Positions 7,254 to 13,287 of a DNA stretch of 13,287 nt are shown in pieces. Location of the stretch: the NCBI GenBank assembly GCA_003131985.1, contig PKWH01000200.1:12403-25689 (forward strand), written 5' to 3'. Every line of letters begins with the position of its first letter. Within the stretch, counting starts at the first letter, position 1. The notes under the pieces were generated by a model that was given only the letters and a program-made list of their open reading frames with translations, searched no databases and was not told where the DNA came from. The stretch is from Acidobacteriota bacterium. Lineage in GTDB: Bacteria > Acidobacteriota > Terriglobia > Acidiferrales > UBA7541. The position numbers and the translations under genes were made by a program.

Positions 7254-7281
7254 TTGCCCCAGTTTTACAAATCTGTATTAT
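7254..7281 (+). promoter_or_regulatory. Possible promoter of the GH20 gene
   Basis: TTGCCC (7254-7259, 4 of 6) and TATTAT (7276-7281, 5 of 6) are separated by 16 nt. RNA would start near 7288, about 47 nt before ATG 7335. This argues against the in-frame TTG at 7254 as the start codon, since it would be part of the -35. It lies back to back with the symporter's possible promoter. Confidence 0.45.
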
Positions 7282-7334
7282 TCTTCGCGCGCGATTCGGA
7301 TAATTTGCTCCGCAGCCGAATTAGAAAAGGGAAA

Positions 7335-9395
7335 ATGCGAAGTTTCTGGTTTGTTCTAATTCTTTGTTTCTCCACCTATCCCGCTTCGGCCCAGTCAGGG
7401 CCGCAATTCAAGCTGATGCCCATGCCATCGAGTGTGCAGCCGGGAACGGGTGCACTCCCGATCGCCGGGTCGTTTTCCGTAGACATTGAAGGATACAGGG
7501 AACCGCGCATCGATCGCGCCGTCCAAAGATTCGTCCGCGATCTTTCTCAGGAAACCGGCATACCCATTCGAAATGACATCACGAATCCTGCGAATGCGAT
7601 GCTTGTGGTCCGCGCCGATCGCGCGAGCAAGCCTATTCAAGACGTGAGCGAAGACGAAAGTTATGTTCTCGATGTGAGCGCTTCCGGCGCGAAACTCACA
7701 GCGCCGAATCCGCTCGGCATCCTGCACGGGTTACAGACATTTCTTCAACTTGTTGAAATTACCCCGACTGGATTTGTTGCTCCGGCCGTGCATATTGAGG
7801 ACTCGCCTCGGTTCCCGTGGAGAGGGATGACAGTGGACGTCAGCCGTCACTTCATCTCTCTGGACGTGCTGAAACGCAACATCGACGGGATGGCCGCCGC
7901 CAAAATGAACGTGCTGCATTTGCACCTTTCCGACGATCAGGGCTTCCGTGTCGAAAGCAAGGAATTCCCAAAACTTCAGCAGATGGGCTCCGACGGGCAT
8001 TATTACACGCAGGTTGAAATTCGAGATCTGATCGGCTACGCGAGCGATCGCGGCATTCGCGTGGTTCCGGAATTTGATATGCCCGGGCACAGCACCTCCT
8101 GGTTCGTAGGATATCCCGAACTTGCCAGCGGGCCCGGTCCATACCAGATCGAGCGGAGATGGGGCATTTTCGATCCGGCCATGGACCCCTCGCGCGAAAC
8201 GACTTACAAGTTTCTGGACAAGTTCATCGGCGAGATGGCCGAACTCTTCCCGGATTCTTACTTCCACATTGGTGGAGATGAAGTGAACGGCAAGCAGTGG
8301 GAGGCGAACAAGAAGATCCAGGACTTCATGCGGGCCAACAAGCTTAAAACCGATCAAGACTTGCAGCAATATTTCACTCTGCGCGTGGAGAAGATCGTCG
8401 GCAAACACCACAAACTTATGGCGGGATGGGACGAGATCTTGGCCCCGAACATGCCGAAAACCATCGTCATTCAATCGTGGCGCGGCCAGGAATCCCTCGC
8501 AGCGGCTGCAAAACAGGGATACAGTGGAATTCTTTCCAGTGATTACTATCTCGATGCCATGGCGCCCGCGCAACAGTATTATTCGGTTGATCCGATGGCG
8601 AACGCGGACGCCACACTTACTCCCGACGAACAAAAACACATCCTCGGAGGCGAGGCTTGCATGTGGTCTGAGTTCATCACTGACGAAAATATTGATTCGC
8701 GAATTTGGCCTCGTGCCGCGGCAGTCGCGGAACGATTGTGGTCGGCGCGACAGTTACAGGATGTCAGTTCGATGTACCTCAGATTGAGCGCGATGAGCCG
8801 GCACCTGGAACTGCTCGGGCTTAGGCACCGCTCGAACGTGGAAGTGATGCTCGCACGCATGGCTGGGACCGACAATATCATCGCACTTCGGACGCTGGCG
8901 GATGTGGCAGAACCCGTTAGTCTTCAAATTCGCGAGGAAGAAGCAGAGAAAGCGGGGAGTATTCAAACCAATGACACCCCGTTGAATCGCATGGTTGATG
9001 CAATCGCACCCGAGAGCGAAGTCGCACGACGATTTTCTCAAATGGTGAATCAATTCGTCGCGAGTAACTTTCAGGATGACCAAGCGAAATCCGAGATTCG
9101 CGCCCTTCTCGTCGCATGGCGCGATAACGACGGCCAATTGCAGCCTCTGATTCAGAACTCATACTTACTGAAGGAACTTTCGCCGGTTTCGCAGAATCTT
9201 ACTTTGCTCGGCGGGGCAGGACTGCAAGCGCTCGACTATATTGACAAAGGTGAACGAGCGCCTGACTCATGGCGTAACGAACAAATTGCAATTTTTCAAC
9301 AAGCACAGAAACCGGCTGCCGATCTGATTCTTGCAGTTGCGCCGGCAGTGCAAAAACTGGTCGAAGCCAGCGCGAGCACGAGCGCGAAGAAATAG
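7335..9395 (+). CDS. Secreted beta-N-acetylhexosaminidase, glycoside hydrolase family 20
   Basis: This enzyme removes terminal N-acetyl-glucosamine or -galactosamine by substrate-assisted catalysis. ATG 7335 follows AAAAGGGAAA and begins a signal peptide (residues 1-20, ending ASAQ), giving 686 residues. Residues about 25-150 are the GH20b-like N-terminal domain. The catalytic barrel spans about 155-495. It has FPWRGMTVDVSRHF with R163, NVLHLHLSDDQGFRVE, VVPEFDMPGHS, and HIGGDEVNG carrying the catalytic pair D315-E316. Later come GGEACMWSE and AERLWS (465-470). About 185 further residues form a helix-rich C-terminal extension that I do not recognise. No lipobox is seen, so the enzyme is probably periplasmic or exported. 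It is divergent from the symporter and near a NagR-type regulator, fitting amino-sugar recovery from chitin, peptidoglycan or glycoproteins. Family and active site are certain; the natural substrate is not. Confidence 0.95.
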   Translation: MRSFWFVLILCFSTYPASAQSGPQFKLMPMPSSVQPGTGALPIAGSFSVDIEGYREPRIDRAVQRFVRDLSQETGIPIRNDITNPANAMLVVRADRASKPIQDVSEDESYVLDVSASGAKLTAPNPLGILHGLQTFLQLVEITPTGFVAPAVHIEDSPRFPWRGMTVDVSRHFISLDVLKRNIDGMAAAKMNVLHLHLSDDQGFRVESKEFPKLQQMGSDGHYYTQVEIRDLIGYASDRGIRVVPEFDMPGHSTSWFVGYPELASGPGPYQIERRWGIFDPAMDPSRETTYKFLDKFIGEMAELFPDSYFHIGGDEVNGKQWEANKKIQDFMRANKLKTDQDLQQYFTLRVEKIVGKHHKLMAGWDEILAPNMPKTIVIQSWRGQESLAAAAKQGYSGILSSDYYLDAMAPAQQYYSVDPMANADATLTPDEQKHILGGEACMWSEFITDENIDSRIWPRAAAVAERLWSARQLQDVSSMYLRLSAMSRHLELLGLRHRSNVEVMLARMAGTDNIIALRTLADVAEPVSLQIREEEAEKAGSIQTNDTPLNRMVDAIAPESEVARRFSQMVNQFVASNFQDDQAKSEIRALLVAWRDNDGQLQPLIQNSYLLKELSPVSQNLTLLGGAGLQALDYIDKGERAPDSWRNEQIAIFQQAQKPAADLILAVAPAVQKLVEASASTSAKK

Positions 9396-9404
9396 CCTAG
9401 GCAT

Positions 9405-9433
9405 TTCAAAAAATATGCGACTTACCGTATCAT
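9405..9433 (+). promoter_or_regulatory. Possible promoter of the CoA-transferase operon
   Basis: TTCAAA (9405-9410, 4 of 6) and TATCAT (9428-9433, 5 of 6) are 17 nt apart, in an A-rich patch 10-38 nt after the GH20 stop codon. RNA would start near 9440, about 46 nt before the first CoA-transferase start. It suggests that the CoA-transferase genes are transcribed separately from the GH20 gene. Confidence 0.45.
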
Positions 9434-9485
9434 CGCAGGACACAGAATTCGGGCCGTCCATGATGAAAACTCAAACGTCAACAAG

Positions 9486-10166
9486 ATGACTTCAAAAGAG
9501 AAAGTCTATCCCACTATAGATGCTGCGGTGGCGGACATACCTGATGGCGCGACGATTATGTTCGGTGGTTTCGGCGGCGCGGGCTTTCCCAACAATCTGA
9601 TCCAGGGCCTCGCCCGGCAGGGTGCGCGAAATCTAGGAGTCATCAGCAATAATTGCGGCACGGGAGAAGGGGAACTTGGGCTTCTGTTCAAGAATCGGCA
9701 GATTAGCAGAGTCATCGCAGCGTTTCCCGGGCCTGGCGCGAAATATTTTCAAGAACAATTCGACGCGGGAGAAATCGAGCTTGAACTTGTGCCGCAAGGA
9801 ATCTTGTGCGAACGCATGCGCGCGTTCGGCGCGGGAATCCCCGCGTTTTTCTCGCCGGTTGGCGTGGGAACCGAGATCGGGCGCGGCAAAGAGGAACGGA
9901 TGATTCGAGGCAAGCGCTACATCCTCGAGCAGGCGCTCGGCGCTGATTATGCGTTCATTCGCGCGTACCGCGCGGACCGCATGGGAAACCTGGTTTATCG
10001 CAAGGCGGCGCGGAATTTCAATCCTATTATGGCCACCGCGGCGAAATCTACGATAGTCGAAGTGGAAGAGGTGGTTGCTACGGGAAAGCTCGATCCTGAA
10101 ACCATCGTTACGCCTTCCATATTCGTTGACCGCATCGTTCAGGCCGAAGGGAAGCGATATGCCTAA
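9486..10166 (+). CDS. 3-oxoacid-type CoA-transferase, subunit A
   Basis: This is the 226-residue alpha subunit of a family I CoA-transferase, which moves CoA between a donor such as succinyl-CoA and a 3-oxoacid in the cytoplasm. Family landmarks are the glycine-rich loop IMFGGFGGAGFPNNLI (about residues 24-39), VISNNCGTGEGELG, the run IELELVPQGILCERMRA, FFSPVGVGTE and YRKAARNFNPIMATAA. The last segments resemble beta-ketoadipate:succinyl-CoA transferase subunit PcaI as closely as acetoacetate-type ScoA, as far as I recall those sequences. Substrate is therefore open between acetoacetate and 3-oxoadipate. ATG 9486 lacks a clear Shine-Dalgarno, but no better in-frame start is seen. The stop codon overlaps the start of subunit B by 8 bp, so the two are translated together. 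Confidence 0.92.
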   Translation: MTSKEKVYPTIDAAVADIPDGATIMFGGFGGAGFPNNLIQGLARQGARNLGVISNNCGTGEGELGLLFKNRQISRVIAAFPGPGAKYFQEQFDAGEIELELVPQGILCERMRAFGAGIPAFFSPVGVGTEIGRGKEERMIRGKRYILEQALGADYAFIRAYRADRMGNLVYRKAARNFNPIMATAAKSTIVEVEEVVATGKLDPETIVTPSIFVDRIVQAEGKRYA

Positions 10167-10836
10167 AGCACGGCTCACGCGAGAGCAGATTGCCGAACGG
10201 GCTGCCTTGGAATTGCCCGACGGCGCGTACGTGAATTTGGGCTGGGGCATTCCGAATTTGATCGCGGCTTACGTTCCGTCGCAAGTGACCGTCTATTTCC
10301 ACAGCGAAAATGGAATCCTCGGGATGGGCCCGCGCGCGAAGCCCGGCGAAGAAGACTTCGATCTAGTTGATGCAATGAAGGTTCCCGTTACACTACTTCC
10401 GGGCGGTTCCTATTTTTCACAGGACGATGCCCACGTGATGACTCGCGGAGGCCATCTCGATATCTGCATTCTCGGCGGGCTTCAAGTGTCGGAACATGGA
10501 GATCTTGCGAATTGGCGAGTTCCCGGCGCGAAAGGCGCCGGCGGAATCGGCGGCGCGATGGACATTTCAGTCGGCGCTCAAAAGCTCCTCGTTACGATGG
10601 AACACACCGCAAAAGACGGCTCGCCTAAAATTGTGAAGACGTGCAGCTATCCGCTCACCGCCATTGATTGCGTGGATACGATTATCACCGACCTCGCGGT
10701 AATTGACGTGACGCCGGAAGGCCTGGTGCTCCGTGAAGTTGCTCCCGGATTCACTCCGGAAGAAGTACAAACGTTCACGGAACCGAAACTGCGCTATTCC
10801 ACGAAGGTTCCGGAAATGCGCTTGCAGCAGCGCTGA
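10159..10836 (+). CDS. 3-oxoacid-type CoA-transferase, subunit B
   Basis: This 225-residue beta subunit supplies the catalytic glutamate. It lies in SENGILGMG, at residue 50, where the enzyme forms its glutamyl-CoA intermediate. Other family blocks are YVNLGWGIPNLIAAYVP, RGGHLDICILGGLQVSEHGD, LANW, GGIGGAMD and the C-terminal ITDLAVIDVTPEGL. ATG 10159 overlaps the subunit A stop region by 8 bp and has GAAGGGAAG just upstream within subunit A. An in-frame start farther upstream (10075) would lie deep in subunit A and is unlikely. Subunit B looks more like the acetoacetate-type ScoB, subunit A more like PcaI, so an exact substrate cannot be given. No thiolase or ring-cleavage gene is adjacent. 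Confidence 0.93.
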   Translation: MPKARLTREQIAERAALELPDGAYVNLGWGIPNLIAAYVPSQVTVYFHSENGILGMGPRAKPGEEDFDLVDAMKVPVTLLPGGSYFSQDDAHVMTRGGHLDICILGGLQVSEHGDLANWRVPGAKGAGGIGGAMDISVGAQKLLVTMEHTAKDGSPKIVKTCSYPLTAIDCVDTIITDLAVIDVTPEGLVLREVAPGFTPEEVQTFTEPKLRYSTKVPEMRLQQR

Positions 10837-10921
10837 GTCTCGCTCGCCGTCAATTTCACACTAACCGTCAGTCAGCGCGGCGGTATCCGTATGCGCCTTT
10901 CCAGTGTATTATTTTCAATCG

Positions 10922-11560
10922 ATGGCAACGGAGCAGCCAGGGCGGAAACGCCCAATCACATATTGGATCGGCGAAGGTGGCGGATGGCTATTACGCCACG
11001 TTGTCAGCGGACTGGCCGCAACCGGCATCACTCCCAATATGTTCACTTTTTTGGGGCTGGCCGTGAATTCGTGGGCGGCGGTTCTCTTCGCCCTGGGTCG
11101 ATTCCGCCAAGCTGCAGCCGTACTTTTTCTCGCCGGCTTCCTCGACATGGCCGATGGACAAGTGGCGCGCCGCGTGGGCCGCGTTACGGCGTTTGGCGCC
11201 TTCCTGGATTCCACGCTCGACCGCTATTCGGACCTGGCTCTCTACCTAGGACTGGTCGTTTACTACACGCTGATTGGCCGGTCTTTTTACATGGCGCTCG
11301 CGGCTGTGGCGATGGCCAGCTCGTTTATGGTGAGTTATTCAAGAGCGCGCGCGGAGTCGATCATCCCGTTATGTAAAGTGGGCTTTATGGAACGGCCGGA
11401 GCGGCTCGTCCTGTTAATCATAGGAGGCGCATTCAATCGCATGGCTCAAGTGCTGTGGGTCATCGCAACAATCTCGACAATAACCGTGATTCACCGCGTG
11501 GTTTATACTTGGCAAGAATTGCGCGCCGGACGCGCGCTTCCCGACATCAACGCCACTTAA
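10922..11560 (+). CDS. CDP-alcohol phosphatidyltransferase family membrane protein
   Basis: Integral membrane enzyme of 212 residues that joins a CDP-activated lipid to an alcohol in phospholipid synthesis. The complete family signature D-x2-DG-x2-AR-x8-G-x3-D-x3-D is present as D75, D78-G79, A82-R83, G92, D96 and D100. These acidic residues bind the divalent metals and the CDP group. Hydrophobic helices lie at about 40-58, 62-76, 105-140 and near the C-terminus (VLWVIATISTITVI). The acceptor alcohol (glycerol phosphate, inositol phosphate or other) cannot be told from the motif. ATG 10922 was chosen over an in-frame GTG at 10904; neither has a visible Shine-Dalgarno. The gene converges on the PlsC gene so tightly that both TAA stops share the palindrome TTAA at 11557-11560. 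Confidence 0.9.
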   Translation: MATEQPGRKRPITYWIGEGGGWLLRHVVSGLAATGITPNMFTFLGLAVNSWAAVLFALGRFRQAAAVLFLAGFLDMADGQVARRVGRVTAFGAFLDSTLDRYSDLALYLGLVVYYTLIGRSFYMALAAVAMASSFMVSYSRARAESIIPLCKVGFMERPERLVLLIIGGAFNRMAQVLWVIATISTITVIHRVVYTWQELRAGRALPDINAT

Positions 11561-12303
11561 GCCTCAGGCGGATTGTCTTGTAATGATTTCTCTACCGGGG
11601 TCGAAACAATCTCTTGCACTCGCTGCCGCAAGGCATCCACTTCACCTCGCTCGACGCTCGCTGTTTCAATCGTGTCGTGCACGTACACAGTGATCTTCCC
11701 CGGATACAGCATCCAATTTCCAGTTTGAAAACATTGGTACGCGCCGGCGATGCTCACCGGAACAATGGGAATTCCGAATTTGTGCGCTAGATTGAAAATC
11801 CCCTTTTTGAAATTATGGACGTGGCCATCGCGCGTCCGCGCCCCCTCGGGGAAAACGATCAAGCTGATCCCCGAATCCAGCGCGGCTTTAGCGCGTTTCG
11901 TCATGACTTCCAGGCTTTCGCGGCTGGGCGCGTCCGGGACGGGAATATTTCCGAACCTGCCCATCAGCGAGCCATATATTGGAACCTTAAAATGCGATTC
12001 AAGTTCGAAGCCGCGGAAAAATTGCGGAATGGCCGAGTAAACCACGAACGGATCAAAAATGTTGACGTGATTGCTCACAAAAATGCTCGTTCGCTGGGAA
12101 TCAAAGCCCGCCGAGCGGTGAACTTCAAACTGCACCCCGATGAGGCGCAGAATGTTGCGGAAGAAAAGGCGCTGGGGCCAGTCATTTTTTCGCGGATCTA
12201 TGAAAATGGCGAGAAAAATAAGCAATGTACAGACCACTGCAAAGTGAATTCCGCTGATGGCCCATAACAAAAGCGCGCGAATCGTTAGATAAATCTTCCT
12301 CAT
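11557..12303 (-). CDS. PlsC-type 1-acyl-sn-glycerol-3-phosphate acyltransferase
   Basis: This enzyme probably acylates lysophosphatidic acid to phosphatidic acid at the inner membrane. In the 248-residue product, residues about 9-35 are a hydrophobic anchor. The acyltransferase motifs follow: NH-x4-D (N78, H79, D84) as catalytic dyad, FPEGARTRDG (151-160) for glycerophosphate binding, and GIPIVPVSIAGAY near 175. ATG 12303 is chosen because it overlaps the upstream kinase stop in a classic ATGA (12303-12300), a sign of translational coupling. An in-frame start 45 nt upstream (12348) would overlap the kinase much more and is less likely. It forms a two-gene operon with the lipid kinase; kinase and acyltransferase both make phosphatidic acid, by different routes. 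The acceptor could also be another lysolipid. Confidence 0.92.
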   Translation of the reverse strand: MRKIYLTIRALLLWAISGIHFAVVCTLLIFLAIFIDPRKNDWPQRLFFRNILRLIGVQFEVHRSAGFDSQRTSIFVSNHVNIFDPFVVYSAIPQFFRGFELESHFKVPIYGSLMGRFGNIPVPDAPSRESLEVMTKRAKAALDSGISLIVFPEGARTRDGHVHNFKKGIFNLAHKFGIPIVPVSIAGAYQCFQTGNWMLYPGKITVYVHDTIETASVERGEVDALRQRVQEIVSTPVEKSLQDNPPEA

Positions 12304-13208
12304 ACGATCGCGTCGAATGCGCCCGGCAGAATTTCGATTGAGCGGCATTCGAGGCGGAGACTCTCACCATCGATCATCACGTTGACGGGCTCATCGAGGC
12401 GAAAATCGATGTGCTTGGCGCCGGCGCGAAATGCAAGCGGATGCTCGATGTGAGTTCCGCTAAAGAGCGTGGGAAGCGCCTTGAGCAATCCGAGCCGCCC
12501 GATGGGTCCCCAGCGAACATATTCGATCGAACCGTCCGTCGGATCCGCCTTCGGAGCGATCATCATTTTTCCGCCGGTGAACTTGCTGTTACTGAACGAG
12601 AGAAATAGCGCAGGATCGGAATTCCATTCCCCCGGGTTATCCAGGCGGTGAGGAAACGCGGAGTGCTTCAGTGAAGCTAAGTGCGTGAAAACCGCAAGAA
12701 TATAACCGAGCTCGCCCCAACGTTTGAATCGCCGGTTAGCGGTCTCGCCCACTTCCGCCGGAAATCCCAAAGTGAGCAAATTCATAAAATAAAGCTCACC
12801 CTCCGAATGTCGAAGGCGAACCACGTCACAAGGACGGCGTTTTCCAGCCTTTAAGGCTTCAATCGTGTATTCAACACCATCCGCGGTGAAGTCCCTGAGG
12901 AACGAGTTTCCCGTTCCCAGCGGTAAGAACCCAAGCGCTACCCTTTCAGTTGAATTCTGCGCTGCTGGGAAAAGCCCGTTTAAGATCTCGAACGAAGTGC
13001 CGTCTCCACCCACAGCCAAGAATTTCCGAATCCCTTTAGCGTAGGCCTTGCGGGCGAGTTCTACGGCTTCACCGCGGCGCGAAGTTTCTACAACCTCGAT
13101 TTCTATCCCTGCTCGCCGAACGCGGCCTAGAGTAGCTCGAGAAAATCTACCGCATCGTCCGCCGCCTGCGGCCGGATTCACGATCGCGAGAAAGTGTGGT
13201 TGGCTCAC
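12300..13208 (-). CDS. Diacylglycerol/sphingosine kinase-family lipid kinase (DAGK catalytic domain)
   Basis: This cytoplasmic lipid kinase of the DgkB/YegS/LCB5 superfamily phosphorylates a lipid alcohol such as diacylglycerol with ATP. From GTG 13208 it has 302 residues, the usual size. Nucleotide-binding landmarks are IVNPAAGGG (9-17), VGGDGT (66-71) with E74, and PLGTGNSF (96-103). A C-terminal beta-sandwich follows, with KADPTDGSIEYV and NVMIDGESL. GTG 13208 is preceded by GGAG 8 nt upstream and places the first strand (HFLAIVNP) at the N-terminus, as in the family. A longer form from GTG 13274 adds 22 Cys- and Trp-containing residues with no family support. The stop codon overlaps the PlsC start (ATGA). 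Diacylglycerol, undecaprenol-like or sphingoid substrates are all possible for this superfamily. Confidence 0.9.
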   Translation of the reverse strand: MSQPHFLAIVNPAAGGGRCGRFSRATLGRVRRAGIEIEVVETSRRGEAVELARKAYAKGIRKFLAVGGDGTSFEILNGLFPAAQNSTERVALGFLPLGTGNSFLRDFTADGVEYTIEALKAGKRRPCDVVRLRHSEGELYFMNLLTLGFPAEVGETANRRFKRWGELGYILAVFTHLASLKHSAFPHRLDNPGEWNSDPALFLSFSNSKFTGGKMMIAPKADPTDGSIEYVRWGPIGRLGLLKALPTLFSGTHIEHPLAFRAGAKHIDFRLDEPVNVMIDGESLRLECRSIEILPGAFDAIV

Positions 13209-13287
13209 CGCGTCGGCTCCATAGCGGGTACAGGCGCTATTCTCACAGGGGCACCACCGCAGATCGTTCCACACTTGCGCGGATCTG

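Noticed and set aside
7731..8639. 302-residue minus-strand frame opposite the GH20 gene
   Set aside because: It is antisense to the catalytic barrel with its intact active site, and no family features are seen.
1..13287. CRISPR arrays, insertion sequences, defence or toxin-antitoxin genes
   Set aside because: No regularly spaced repeats, transposase motifs, terminal inverted repeats or paired small toxin-antitoxin frames were found on reading both strands.

Overview
The window looks like chromosomal DNA from a soil-type Acidobacterium (Terriglobia-like). This is inferred from a 1,146-residue TonB-dependent receptor with an N-terminal carboxypeptidase-regulatory-like domain, a secreted Asp-box (BNR) propeller protein at the left edge, and moderately high GC without extreme codon bias. 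No mobile element, CRISPR array, rRNA or phage gene was seen, and none of the genes looks broken.

Layout. (1) 1-257, minus strand: start of a secreted BNR/sortilin-type beta-propeller protein that runs off the left edge. (2) 524-608: a tRNA-Leu(UAA) gene. (3) 689-9395: a probable nutrient-scavenging block. It holds a GntR/UTRA regulator of the NagR/DasR type (minus strand), a large outer-membrane TonB-dependent receptor (plus), a sodium:solute symporter (minus) and a secreted GH20 beta-N-acetylhexosaminidase (plus). (4) 9486-10836: the two overlapping subunits of a 3-oxoacid-type CoA-transferase. (5) 10922-13208: three lipid genes. A CDP-alcohol phosphatidyltransferase (plus) converges on a translationally coupled pair on the minus strand, a diacylglycerol/sphingosine-type lipid kinase followed by a PlsC-type acyltransferase.

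How the genes may work together. The receptor would import a ligand across the outer membrane, the GH20 enzyme would trim terminal N-acetylhexosamines outside the cytoplasm, and the symporter would carry product across the inner membrane. A GlcNAc-phosphate-type sensor (GntR/UTRA) would adjust expression. The central link is inferred, because no nagA, nagB or sugar kinase lies in the window.

The most interesting non-coding structure is the 293-bp space between the GntR gene and the receptor. It holds a near-consensus sigma-70 promoter and three copies of a 10-bp near-palindrome (GCTATMKAGC). One copy lies over the -10 box and two lie 20 bp apart upstream. The leader after the promoter can fold so that the receptor's Shine-Dalgarno is paired. 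I saw no clearly new multi-gene system; the regulatory region is the best candidate for new biology here.
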